NCBI GenBank assembly: GCA_964035575.1 | Contig: OZ037843.1 | Coordinates: 930,001 to 994,000, forward strand | Source: Rhynchopus sp. YZ270_cl-10 | Taxonomy: Eukaryota > Euglenozoa > Diplonemea > Diplonemida > Diplonemidae | Length of the DNA: 64,000 nt | Direction of reading: 5' to 3' | Shown here: positions 32,328-41,898 of the stretch, in pieces | Layout of the letters: each line of letters begins with the position of its first letter | Position numbering within the stretch: position 1 is the first letter of the stretch | The notes under the pieces: generated by a model | Told to the model about the DNA's origin: nothing | The model's database searches: none | The model's input: the letters and a program-made list of their open reading frames with translations, nothing else | Made by a program: the position numbers and the translations under genes

Positions 32328-32540
32328 CATACTTCGTGGTCCGCCGGAGCCCGCCTGAGTTGAGACGGACTATGGCGGACTTTGAAAGTCCGTCTCGAGT
32401 CCGCCCGAGTTGAGACGGACCTGAGAAGGACCTGAGACGGACTCGGGCGGACTCGGGCCGAGTTCGCCTGAGTCCGTCTCAACTCGGTTGGGGTCTTGGC
32501 GGGATTTTTTTTGGCGGACTCAGGCGGACCACGAAGTATG
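32328..32540. mobile_element. MITE with CATACTTCGTGGTCCGCC ends, copy 1
   Basis: Terminal repeats CATACTTCGTGGTCCGCC at the left and inverted at the right. The interior is built of GACGGACTC and CGGGCGGACTC units. GAGACA (GGAGACA if the last G is excluded) flanks both sides, at 32321-32327 and 32540-32546. Confidence 0.75.
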
Positions 32541-32672
32541 GAGACAACGTTGGAAAAAATATCCATCTTTGTAGTTAAAATACGTAAAAATAAATAAAGT
32601 AAGGTGCGTGTTTTCGACTGAGATGCGTTTTTTTGCACGTTGCAACTACTCTCTTTGTTTACGAATGTGATC

Positions 32673-32722
32673 AAGGTGACTAAGCACAAGAGGCGTTAGG
32701 ATCATCTTATAAACTTTTTCTT
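32673..32722 (+). repeat. Dispersed repeat D3, third copy
   Basis: GGTGACTAAGCACAAGAGGC then TTAGGATCATCTTATAAAC. See 7838 and 17685. Confidence 0.6.
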
Positions 32723-32977
32723 TGTTTCCATTTTTGGTTAGTTAGCTCTTTGGGAGGGACAGTCATCCATCTTTGCAAGCATTCTATGTTATCTCCCCCG
32801 CACCCTCACCCCCCCCTTAGGTACCACACTCCGGGTTTGAGTAACCCACAGCATGCGTGCCTGTGTCCAGAGGTGTAATATGCGCTACGAAGCACATTTT
32901 CCCCCACTCCCCCCCTTTAAAAAAAAAAAACAAAAGCCAAAGCAATCCAGAGAGAACCAACCAGTTTTTTTTTTCAA

Positions 32978-33238
32978 CTTACCTTCCTTCACCCCCCCTG
33001 TAAGGGTAACCGTAGGTGAAGTAAGGTATAGTATTGAAATCGATGTGGGGGGGGAGTAAAGGGTCAATATTACAAACCCGGATTTTGAGGAAAATTTTGG
33101 CCAAAAATGGGCCCCACGTATAAGGAACCGGGCTCATATTTCTCAAAATTTAAGTGGTCAAAAAATTGTCCAATTTTCGAGATTGACCCCACCACTGCAC
33201 GGGCGGAGCCCAAAAACGCAAATAAGGACCCTTTTTAA
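32978..33238 (+). repeat. Dispersed repeat D1, third copy
   Basis: Starts with the CCTTCCTTCACC hairpin and continues through GGGCCCCACGTATAAGG and GATTGACCCCACCACTGC. Long match to 4980-5196, and its second half to 4828-4979. Confidence 0.7.
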
Positions 33239-33369
33239 TTTGTTCTCTTGAAATGTGTAATTTCAAGTTTTCTAGAAAAAAATAACAACTGATCCTACAA
33301 GGGTTGAAGGAAGGTGTGTGGAAAACAACAACAAAACAAGGAATTGCTAAGAAAAAGAACGAGGTGTGC

Positions 33370-33720
33370 TGTGGGAAACTCCGCGCGATTTTCGAAACCA
33401 ACATAGCAGCCTGGCGCTTTGCTGGGTGGTGCTGATGCGCATGGTGTGATCGACGACAGTTCGTCGTCTGTGTTCCTTGCGCACTCCTCCTCCGGCGACG
33501 ATGAGTGGGAGGGTGTGGACGACAACGAGGTGGAACACGCCGACCATCGATCGAGCAAATGGTGCTGGACGAAGAGGGGTCTGAGGATGACAGCCCCCGT
33601 TCTTGAACGTTTCAAGTGCAGGCGTCCAGTGGTTGTGGCAGCGTTTTCGCATACCTGCAGAAGAGCAGAGTGTAGATTATTTCTACAGGGCGGTGTTCAG
33701 GAGTGTGGGTCCCCCCATAA
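33370..33720 (+). other. GC-rich coding-like remnant
   Basis: An island with coding-like composition. One frame (from 33419) gives an acidic Ser/Asp-rich stretch (SSSGDDEWEGVDDNEVEHAD). A neighbouring frame gives RFRIPAEEQSVDYFYRAVFR at about 33639-33698. No intact gene. It may be part of a decayed transposase or host gene; the family is unrecognised. Confidence 0.2.
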
Positions 33721-33908
33721 CCACAGCACACCCCGTTTTTTTTCCGATAGCAATTACTTGTTTTTTTTTGGTTTTTCAAAACTTTTTCACCCTTTTTTTT
33801 TGGCAAGGTAAAACCAAGAGAGACAGATAATGCTTTTTATACCATTTTTTCTCTATTTTCCTTTTTTTTTGGGGGGAGGGCGTTTTTTTTTTTTTTTGCA
33901 CTTTCAGC

Positions 33909-34544
33909 CAGGGTATTAGGGTGAAAATCCAAAATTCCGGAAAAAACTGGTTTTTCTGGTTTTCTCTCCTGGGTGGCGAAAACTAGTGTTTCCGGCGAAA
34001 ACCTCCACCGTTGACGGACACAGTCACCTTTTTCGGGTTTTTCGGGGGTGGGGTCAGTGTCTTATCCAGGAATCCAGATTCGAAATATTTTTCGGCGCTG
34101 CTGACCCAGGGTAGACATTGGGAACATAGGGACTGTATTTTTTTGCGGGGCAAAAAAATAATATAAAATGGCGCCGCAGGCGAAAATTTTTGAGGGTACG
34201 GTGTAAAAATCTAGCTTTTTACACCACAGAGCCACTCAAACGAACCCTTTTTTGCGGAGCAAAAAATGAAAAATGGCGCCGCAGGCAAAAAAAAAATCAA
34301 GGAACAGCCATTTCCCAAAGGCACTCCCGTGGTTCAACCACGGTTCTACCAGGCGGGGAAAAAATGCGGGGGAAAAAATCGAGTCCGCCCTAATCTGGGG
34401 ACGACATTTACAGAAAGTCCTGGTGAAAAGTGTCGGTTTTTTTTTCCCCTCCAGATTTCTCTGTCTTTTTTTTTTTTTTTTGAAAACCAGTTTTTGGAAA
34501 AACTGGTTTTCAAAACCAGTTTTTTTAACCACCCTAATACCCTG
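33909..34544. mobile_element. Non-autonomous hAT-type element with perfect TIR and 8-bp TSD
   Basis: A 636-bp element. The left end CAGGGTATTAGGGTG is exactly inverted as CACCCTAATACCCTG at the right. CTTTCAGC is duplicated at 33901-33908 and 34545-34552. The 8-bp duplication and the CAGGG terminus fit the hAT superfamily. The interior has AAACTGGTTTT-type palindromes and a duplicated GGCGCCGCAGGC block (about 34170 and 34274), also seen inverted near 12527. No transposase. Confidence 0.85.
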
Positions 34545-34661
34545 CTTTCAGCTTCTCTTTTTTTTCTCTCTTTTTTAGTGCCCCTGCGTCCGCCGATGTA
34601 CGGTGAGTCGTTTGCGCTTTCAACGTTTCTTTCCTCTCTCCCCATGCTGCACGAAGGGTAA

Positions 34662-35155
34662 CGTAAATGACTTGACTTGCGGTTTTACTTTTGTGGTTTT
34701 CACTGTCAGCTTAAAACGGTGAGACCACAAAATAGAAACTAACTTCCGGTTCTGAATAAAAAAGAAAACAATGAAAAACAACTTTTTCGTTTATCGCTCC
34801 GCAAGCTTGTTGTGTTTTTTCGCTGACGTGTGTGTTGTGTGAGAGAGAAAAAATAATGAGTGAGAAAACACAAGCTGGCGGGCACGCACCTTCCGTCGTT
34901 TCTATTTCCTATTGTCTACCTTGATTTACAAAAAAAATAATACCACAGTCTCCATACTTCGTGGTCCGCCAGAGTCCGCCCGAGTTGAGACGGACCTGAG
35001 ACGGACTCAGGCGGACTCGGGCTGAGTTCGCCTGAGTCCGTCTCAACTCGGGCGGGGTCTTGGCGGGATTTTTTTTTGGCGGACTCAGGTGGACCACGAA
35101 GTATGCCCACAGGTTGTCAAGATCTGTGTCACTGTCAGTCAAGTCATTTATTTCA
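34662..35155. mobile_element. Inverted-repeat element interrupted by a second MITE
   Basis: GTAACGTAAATGACTTGAC at the left pairs with GTCAAGTCATTTATTTCAC at the right. The middle (34770-34950) matches 37940-38105, where a similar right end (CAAGTCATTTACTTCACC) also occurs. The 34953-35105 MITE is nested inside. Confidence 0.55.
34953..35105. mobile_element. MITE with CATACTTCGTGGTCCGCC ends, copy 2
   Basis: Shorter relative of 32328-32540 with the same ends and GACGGAC-type interior. No clear target duplication. Confidence 0.7.
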
Positions 35156-35774
35156 CCATCGTGTACGTTATGCCACTTTCCCCCCCTTTTTCCCTGCAAC
35201 CATCAACCCAATACTCTATTCGCTTTTCTCCACCATGTTTTATTTTTTGTTTCAAAAAAAGAAAAATGATAAACTCAAAATGATAATAGTTGTGTGAGAT
35301 ACACGGTTTAGTGTGTGCTTGGTGGTATGCTTTGCTCTCTCTTTTGTTTTTTTTTGAAGTCTTTAGAAATCATCCCTTTTTTCCACAAACCCGCAAAGGT
35401 TTGCGGGTTTGCGGTCGGACGTATTTACGAAGACGGTATTGTGGCCCCAGTTGTAGCCTCATCTTTTCAAGGAATTTTTCGAAAAATATTCAGAACGAAA
35501 AAAATTACCACTTTCCCCCCTCAATTTTCTCTTTTTTGTGTGCTGTGCACGTGTTGACACCTAAGTGATGCTCAATTTATTATACATCCCCACCCCAAAA
35601 ATAAATACAGTACTCCAAGAAAAACGCTGCGAATCCACATACGTTCGACGGATTTAGGGATTTTGAGGCTTTTTTTGGCGTCTTTTTTGAGCGCCAAATG
35701 GCGTACTGTACGTTTTTTTTTTTTGCTCCCCCAAGGCCCCCCTTCCCTACCCCATGTGTCCCCGACCCACCCTA

Positions 35775-35900
35775 ATTGTGGCAGTATTGTGATGGGAGCC
35801 CATTGGAATACGCAAAATACATCACAATACATGTATTGTGATGTATTTTGATGTATTTTGCGTATTCCAATGGGCTCCCATCACAATACTGCCACCATTT
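35775..35900. mobile_element. Near-perfect palindromic MITE, copy 2
   Basis: GTGGCAGTATTGTGATGGGA to its complement, arms of about 55 bp with TACATGTA at the centre. Related to 16481-16592. Positions 35901-36298 hold no gene and end in the pyrimidine leader of the rhomboid gene. Confidence 0.75.
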
Positions 35901-36315
35901 CACCACCCACCCCCCTCCTATAGTTGCGTCTAGGAAGTGTTCACTGCTGACTGCACGATAGCCTATAATCGAACGCAGTCCCGAACAGGATACCTAACGA
36001 GAGGCAACCGAGAAGGAAAAAAAAATCACACAAAAAAAAAAAAAATCAAACAAAAAAGCAAAGTGGTGGGGTATATACAGCGACAAGAAAAACAGAGGGG
36101 ATGGAACAAAAAAGGCGTCTTTCCCCCCCCACTTCTTTTACATTGCCCCACATACACCTAACTTTGCCATCCCAATATTCCTGATTTATGAGCACACCGT
36201 ACAGATTCCTCACCTCCTACCCTTTTGCATAAATAAGACCGAACTGCGTTTTATTCAACTTACTCTTTTCCCCCCCTTCAATCCTAACCCAATATCAGGT
36301 ACACACAACACCAAG

Positions 36316-37242
36316 ATGTTCATGCCTAGGGGAAGAGGCAGGGGGATGGGGGGCTATGGCGGGCGTGGCAGGCAGCCAGGCCTGGGGCTTCTGCTTCTGG
36401 CAGCGCAGGTACACCGTCTTGGCATTGAGAACATCCCTGCAGTGACCCTCGCGTTGATGGGGATCAATGTGGGTGCGTACTTGGGGTTCATCCCTGGATT
36501 GGGTGCGGGGGTGTGGAGGCTGTGCATGTCGTACCACAATGTGATATACTATGGCGAACACTATCGTTTGTTGACAAGCTTGTTCTCGCATGCGGATGAC
36601 TTTCATTTGTCCTTTAACATGTCGTCGTTGATGTGGAAAGGCTATAATCTCGAGCGTGCTCTGGGGCTTCCAAAATTTCTTGCGATGGTATTGATTTTTA
36701 TTGTGGCAACCCCATTGCTGCATCTTTGTATTGTTTGGCTGTGCATTGCGGCGCAGATTGGCGATGTAAGCAAAATCGCGCACAGCTGCTCTGTAGGCTT
36801 CTCAGGCGTTCTGTTCGCACTAAAAGTGGTAACCACAGTAAATTCTGAAAGGATGCACGACGTTTTCTTCGGCCTCTGCTCTGTAGAAGGAAAGTACGTA
36901 GTCTGGGCAGAGCTTGTCCTCATCCACTTCATCCACCCAGGGAGCTCCTTCATTGGACACCTTGCAGGGATCCTTGCGGGGTTGGCGTATGAGCGTGGGT
37001 TCTTTGCTGCGCTCACACCTATCCTCGAAGGACTCATTGAAGCCACAGCAAACATCCTCCAATCTACTCTTCAAGCAAACAACCAAAGGTTCCAGCAGAG
37101 GCAGGAGAGATACACTGATGACTATGGGGATGGCGGTGGGGGTGGAGGTGGAGGTGGTGACGGCAACCCTGGCGGCATGCGTGACGACGAAGCCAGACGC
37201 CAGGCTGCCGAAGCTGCACTCAGAAGACGGAGGGGTTACTGA
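36316..37242 (+). CDS. RHBDL4-type rhomboid intramembrane protease
   Basis: The product has 308 residues. An RGG-rich N-terminal tail (1-20) precedes a rhomboid core with about six helices (25-225). The H-x3-N motif is HLSFN (His97, Asn101), the nucleophile Ser163 sits in GFSGVLFALK, and the catalytic His215 in FIGHLAGILAG. GFSGVLFALK and the WAELVLIHFIHPGSSF-type segment match the RHBDD1/RHBDL4 branch, which cleaves membrane proteins at the ER. After the core come a helical tail (about 235-265), a Gly run and a basic C-terminus (RRRRGY). I see no ubiquitin-interacting motif as in animal RHBDL4. A CAG at 36296-36298 ends a pyrimidine tract 17 nt before the ATG, a good acceptor candidate. All catalytic residues are present, so it should be active. 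Confidence 0.9.
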   Translation: MFMPRGRGRGMGGYGGRGRQPGLGLLLLAAQVHRLGIENIPAVTLALMGINVGAYLGFIPGLGAGVWRLCMSYHNVIYYGEHYRLLTSLFSHADDFHLSFNMSSLMWKGYNLERALGLPKFLAMVLIFIVATPLLHLCIVWLCIAAQIGDVSKIAHSCSVGFSGVLFALKVVTTVNSERMHDVFFGLCSVEGKYVVWAELVLIHFIHPGSSFIGHLAGILAGLAYERGFFAALTPILEGLIEATANILQSTLQANNQRFQQRQERYTDDYGDGGGGGGGGGDGNPGGMRDDEARRQAAEAALRRRRGY

Positions 37243-37289
37243 AAAAGAGAGAGAAAAAAAAGAGAGTTTTTTTTTTTTTACGCACATTT

Positions 37290-37699
37290 TTCATAGGTTT
37301 CGAACGCGCGTTCGCGTTTTCTGGGCGTTTTCGAGTGCGCGTTTGAAAAACGAAAAAAAAAAACGCGCGTTCGGAAAAAACGAGAAAAAAAACGCGCGTT
37401 TGAAAAACGAAAAAAAAAAAAAACGCGCATTCGAAAAAGTGGAAGCCTCATGTTTACGTGGGGAGGTTTTTCGAACGCGCGTCGAAAAAGTGGTTTTTTC
37501 GAACGCGCGTCCAGTTTTTCAAACGCGCGTTCGAAAAAACCACTTTTTCGAACGCGCGTTTGAAAAAAAAAAAAAAAAACGCCCTTTTTTTTTTACGCGC
37601 GTCCGGCTTTTCGAACGCGCGTTTTTTTTTTTTTTTCATGTGCGCGTTTTCCAATTTTGGATTTGCGCGTTTTCGATTTTCGAACGCGCGTTCGAAACC

Positions 37700-37703
<4 letters not shown>
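37290..37703. mobile_element. MITE built of palindromic CGAACGCGCGTTCG units
   Basis: CATAGGTTTCGAACGCGCG at the left is inverted as CGCGCGTTCGAAACCTATG at the right. The 414-bp interior has more than a dozen AACGCGCGTT palindromes spaced by A or T runs. It starts 48 bp after the rhomboid stop. Non-coding, although frames are open across it. Confidence 0.75.
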
Positions 37704-37738
<35 letters not shown>

Positions 37739-37878
37739 GTCAAATAGAGCCTACACCTATTTGGCCATAAGGCTGCGTTTTGAAAAAAAGAGGGGATAAG
37801 AAAAATGAAAAAATCAACAACAAAAGAAAAAATGGAAACTAACTTCGGGATATGAAAAAAAAAAAAAAGAAACTAATG

Positions 37879-37932
37879 GGGGCAAAAGTGGAGTTCATCC
37901 TCGGGTGTCTACACTAATACAACCAAGTTTTC
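37879..37932 (+). repeat. Short element S1 with perfect 9-bp duplication
   Basis: GGGGCAAAAGTGGAGTTC to CAACCAAGTTTTC, flanked by AAACTAATG at 37870-37878 and 37933-37941. Confidence 0.75.
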
Positions 37933-37939
37933 AAACTAA

Positions 37940-38175
37940 TGAAAAACAATTTTTTTTTTGTTTATCGCTCGGTAGTTTGATGTGTTTTTTTTCTCCGCTG
38001 AAGTGTTGCGTGTGATGGAAAACAGTGAGTGAGAAAACACAAGCTGGCGGGCACCTTCCGTAATTTATATTTCCTATTGTCAAGTACCTTGATTTACAAA
38101 AAAAAAACCCCCCCGGTGTGGCATTACATGTGAAACCACAAAGTAAAACCACACGCCAAGTCATTTACTTCACCG
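37940..38175 (+). repeat. Dispersed repeat shared with 34770-35155
   Basis: Shared segments include TTTATCGCTC, GAGAAAACACAAGCTGGCGG and CCTTGATTTACAAAAAA, ending in CAAGTCATTTACTTCACCGT. Probably the right part of an element like 34662-35155. Confidence 0.6.
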
Positions 38176-38389
38176 TCACGAATACCACTACCCCCACCCA
38201 CCAACTCGTACGTCACAGTAAACGAAGCCCCCCTCTTTTCGCATTGTTGTTGATTTTGTTTTGTTTTGTTTTGTTTTGTTTCGCTTTCGGAACTTTCACC
38301 AGATGGCCCACTATCTGTACACTCTCCCCCACCACCCCCTATCCCACCCTTTCACCCCACAACAGAATTCCACTTCCCCCACATCCCCC

Positions 38390-38791
38390 ATGCCCTACTA
38401 CGAAGGGCTAGGCCCGGTCCCAGAGGGACGGCCACAACGACGGTCGCTTGATTATGTGCGCATTGGGAGAGAGCTGCGCGGGGAAGGGGTGCGGGCACCT
38501 GTGCGTACGGTGGAGGTGGTGGTGCCGCACGACTCCCCGAAGGGGGCGATGAAGGGTACACGGGTGGACCACGTTGCGCAGCCCGTGCGATCGTCGGGAA
38601 GGAGAGGGGTCGCACCGACGTTGGTGCGCGAGCCAACGTTTGACGAGGCGACACTAGACCCACACCTCTACGCCGAGGCACAGAGCGAGGCACTCAGCCG
38701 CGTCAGGAGCAGGGTGCACGCTCTCACCTTGTCCGAGAATGTGCCGCCGTTTCACTACCTCCCGCACCCGGTGAGATTTCAGCCGTGCTGA
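38390..38791 (+). CDS. Small orphan protein, function unknown
   Basis: The product has 133 residues, starting MPYYEGLGPVPEG. It is basic in the first half (RPQRRSLDYVRIGRELRG), with a short beta-type segment (RTVEVVVPHDSP), a helix (DPHLYAEAQSEALSRVRSRV) and a Pro/His-rich end (VPPFHYLPHPVRFQPC). No signal peptide, membrane helix or domain I know. Codon use and GC match the certain genes and contrast sharply with the spacers, supporting a real gene. The start was chosen because upstream in-frame codons (from 38261) encode UTR-like Pro/His/Thr and a CAG at 38363-38365 ends a pyrimidine tract. A short cytoskeletal or flagellar protein is possible but unsupported. Confidence 0.65.
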   Translation: MPYYEGLGPVPEGRPQRRSLDYVRIGRELRGEGVRAPVRTVEVVVPHDSPKGAMKGTRVDHVAQPVRSSGRRGVAPTLVREPTFDEATLDPHLYAEAQSEALSRVRSRVHALTLSENVPPFHYLPHPVRFQPC

Positions 38792-40125
38792 GAAACAAAA
38801 AAAATGCCGTGGAAGGGAGTAGTAGGGGGGTGGTACACATGGTCATGACCGTGACTGTTGCATCGTAGCAAAGCACAACACATTGTGAAAAAAACTGCTT
38901 GTCGTGTCATGGCAAGTGTTGTAGTGTGGGTCTTGAGGGGAGGGTTGGGTGGGTGCAATAAGTATGAAGAGGCTAAAGGAAGGGGTCAATAGAGTTGGCC
39001 GTGTCTCGCTGAAGGGAGTTTTTTTTATTATTCCTGCGAAGCTTGCTTTGAAAGGAGAAATAGTATTACCCGGGTAGGGGTCGCCAAATGAACCCCTCAA
39101 AACAGGAGGGTTTGTTGGTGCTATGGGAAATCAGTCAACGACCTGTCAGCGACCTGTCAATATCGACCCTCCCCGGAGCACCATTTGTGCAATCTTTAAG
39201 AAATACTTTACTTTCCTATCGATACTATTTTCTTCTTCAAAAACTTCGATTATTAAGCCAAGGCGCGGCAAAATGACGCATTCATTGATTCTGATTTTTA
39301 TGAGGCCCTCCACAGCAAGGAGGTGCTTAAGTTCATCTTTTACAAACGTTTCGCTTCTTCGTTTGTTTTTTTTTTTTTATTAGTTTCTTCCAGCCGCCAG
39401 GATTTTAAGTTTTGAAAAAGTTTTTGCTGATGATTGTTCATCAACAGAACTTTGTTAGGTGTCGGCCCCCCTAATTTCTTCTGTAGCCTTTCTGAGGTGC
39501 GGGGGTAAAAAAAAACGCTGTCCCCCCCTCAGACTCTCCCCCTGTTGTTCTTGTATTGTATTTGCCATATATTTTTCTAAAAAAAAGTCAGCTTCCCACA
39601 CCCGTCTTTTTCACCCTTTTTTTCCCCTCCTAAAAACAACAGTGGTGCTCCTGAAAACCCCATTTTGCGTACTTGTTGCGCACTTTGTGCACGAAAAAAA
39701 AAAAAAAAAAATACAGGAATACCCTTTTTTGCGTACTTGTTGCGTACTTAGTGCGTAGTTGTTGCGTACTTGGTATTTTTTATTTCTGGAGTACCAAACA
39801 AAGGTTCCCCTGCCTATTGACTGTTATCATGCACACCTAGTCCCTCAGCTGTCGAACATGGCAATGAGCCAATCAAAAAGCGAGTCACCAAAAACCCTAA
39901 CTGCCTCCCTTCCATCGCCACTACCCCCTCAGTCACTCTTCTGTGGTAATGTAAAACCCCCAACCCCCCCACTGTGGTCCCCCCCTCCACATGTACAATA
40001 TTCAGCACAGGACTTACCCTATCACTGATTATCACCCATCACCATCCTTAACTTGCTTTGACAGAACGGGATCCCATCCCGACAGTACACAGAATATAGC
40101 TGGAGTTGACCTGAACACACACACG
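38792..40125. other. Spacer with one S2 element
   Basis: Holds S2 at 39116-39186 and A/T-rich tracts with repeated GCGTACTTGTTGCG near 39670-39770. CAG at 40062-40064 ends a pyrimidine leader for the next gene. No gene seen. Confidence 0.5.
39116..39186 (+). repeat. Short element S2, copy near-identical to 7970
   Basis: TGGTGCTATGGGAAATCAGT to CCCGGAGCACCATTT. Confidence 0.75.
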
Positions 40126-41898
40126 ATGCGGTTTGTGGAGGACGCACTCTCGCTGGGCGGCACGGTGAGCAAGGAGGAGCGTCGCAAGCGTGGCCTGTTC
40201 TTCTATATTAGCGTGGCGAAGTTTGTTGCGTCCGTGGTGGGCTCCCTCATCTCCGCAGATAGCAGCCTTCTGCTGGTCCGTGTGATGATACTGAACTCAT
40301 TGCTGGTGGCTACCTTTGGCGTGGTGACGATCCTGTGCAAGCGTAAGCTTACCCCCGCAGTCGTGCTCGCCACTGCGTTCGGCTACGCCGTGACCTGTTT
40401 TGTAGGTGACCTCAGTGCACGTACTCTGAACAGGACGTTATGGGGTAACCTCGTGCTTGTGGTGGACTTCATGCTTGTGATGCAGGTGGAGGAACGGTAC
40501 TGTGTCGGTATTGTGGTCTTCACCGTCGTGTGGCTCGTCGTCATGTGGACAGAGGAACGATGGCGTTGGGGTGCCTTAGATGCTCCGGGGCTTCCAGAGC
40601 AAGGCTACAGGCAGGAGCGTATGTTCGAGATGGTGGAGTGTGCGTCTCTGCCGTGTCCTAGTCCGTCCACAGAGTCGCTCGTGATAGCAGGCCAGGTGTT
40701 TGTCATAGACTTCATCGCAACGCGCGCCTTTGCTCGTGACCTCCTGAAGGAGCAGACATCAATGCAACGCACAATCGCGACAGTGCAGGACATCGCCTCG
40801 CTCCTTGCTGGCTACGACGTGGAGAAGGTGTCGGAGCTGCTGGAGGAGCACGGTGGTGAGCTGCCTGAGGGGATGACAGCGGCACTGCGGAAGTTGGAGC
40901 AGAACCTACGCCTGTACAAGGCGTACCTCCCGAAGACGTGTCTGCCGTTTGAGGACGAGAAGGACCAATGTGTGGAACCTGGTGGTAGTGAGCTGGATGG
41001 CACTGACAGTGACTATCAGAGCACAGTGTCAGCAGCAACATCGAGCACGTCTGCTGCAGTGCGACGCACTTCCTTCTGTGCACCGCCTCTCCTGCTCTCA
41101 TCCACAAAGGCAACACTGCTGACACTGAACATCAAAGACACCCTGCACCGCCTGGAGGAGGACAGTGCACAGTTCTCCGACCTCTTCACAACTGTTCTTC
41201 TGAAGACCCTGCAGGCAACAGACAGCAGACGTGGGATGGTGGACGTCTTTGTTGGGGACAGGATCCACTGCTCGTTCAACGCGTCGAAGCAGTGTGCGTC
41301 ACACGCAACCTCAGCACTGCACGCAGCAAGCATGCTCATGAGAGCTGGCCTGGCAGCCTCTGTGAACGTGGGTGTTGCAATGGGAACAGTGCTGCGTGGT
41401 GACATGGGTTGTGATGTGATGCGCCGCTTCAGCATGGTGGGGACACTTGTGCGTGATGTGCACGGGATGGAACGTGCAGGACGTATGCTGGGGTGCGACG
41501 TTCTCTGCAACCGTCTTTGCTTCAGCGACGCTGAGTGCGAACACGACCTGCGTCTGCTTCCGTGCAAGGTGGAGGTTGCTCGAGACTGCGAGGCACAGGT
41601 TGTGGCTGAGCTGGTTTCGAAGGAAGAAGACGCCGTGGATGTAGCAGACGAGTGGATGTACCAGATCGGCGGGAAGAAGCACTGGGAGGACTACAACCAG
41701 GCAGTGCGGAAGTACCTGAAGGGTGAGGTGTCTGCTGCTGTTGTCAACAGTGCTGCTTGCACAGAGCCTCTGGCTGCCACACCTGTACGTGTTGCTGCCT
41801 CTCCTTCGCGGACGGTACTGCGTTTACCGATCCACCAGCCTCAAGGCACGCCCGTTGGAGAGTCTTCAAGATGCTCCGTGAAGGACTTCGGGATGTGA
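40126..41898 (+). CDS. Mosaic six-TM pseudo-cyclase paralogue (divergent membrane half)
   Basis: The product has 590 residues. Its N-terminal half (MRFVEDALSLGG and six helices to about residue 203) is strongly diverged from the array copies, with its own signatures (LSARTLNRTLWG, EERWRWGALDAPG), some closer to the 22145 cyclase. From LLKEQTSMQRTIATVQDI (base 40741) to about 41690 it is almost identical in DNA to the array genes. It then diverges again into a unique tail of about 60 residues. This patchwork points to gene conversion of the output half. The cyclase-like domain has the same losses as its relatives (TLNI for FTDI; Asn and Arg gone), so it is probably not catalytic. The start matches the family N-terminus; an ATG at 39991 lies in the leader. 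Confidence 0.85.
   Translation: MRFVEDALSLGGTVSKEERRKRGLFFYISVAKFVASVVGSLISADSSLLLVRVMILNSLLVATFGVVTILCKRKLTPAVVLATAFGYAVTCFVGDLSARTLNRTLWGNLVLVVDFMLVMQVEERYCVGIVVFTVVWLVVMWTEERWRWGALDAPGLPEQGYRQERMFEMVECASLPCPSPSTESLVIAGQVFVIDFIATRAFARDLLKEQTSMQRTIATVQDIASLLAGYDVEKVSELLEEHGGELPEGMTAALRKLEQNLRLYKAYLPKTCLPFEDEKDQCVEPGGSELDGTDSDYQSTVSAATSSTSAAVRRTSFCAPPLLLSSTKATLLTLNIKDTLHRLEEDSAQFSDLFTTVLLKTLQATDSRRGMVDVFVGDRIHCSFNASKQCASHATSALHAASMLMRAGLAASVNVGVAMGTVLRGDMGCDVMRRFSMVGTLVRDVHGMERAGRMLGCDVLCNRLCFSDAECEHDLRLLPCKVEVARDCEAQVVAELVSKEEDAVDVADEWMYQIGGKKHWEDYNQAVRKYLKGEVSAAVVNSAACTEPLAATPVRVAASPSRTVLRLPIHQPQGTPVGESSRCSVKDFGM

Noticed and set aside
33347-33652. Minus-strand frame at the GC-rich island
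   Set aside because: The plus strand gives the more protein-like acidic composition; neither frame has a domain, so only a coding-like remnant is recorded.
37454-37799. Basic open frames across the CGCGCG MITE
   Set aside because: Generated by the repeated AACGCGCGTT units and A/T runs; no start context or domain.
40126-40740. Full catalytic cyclase in the 40126 gene, because its membrane half resembles the 22145 enzyme
   Set aside because: Only one cyclase-like domain follows, with TLNI instead of FTDI and no Asn/Arg pair.
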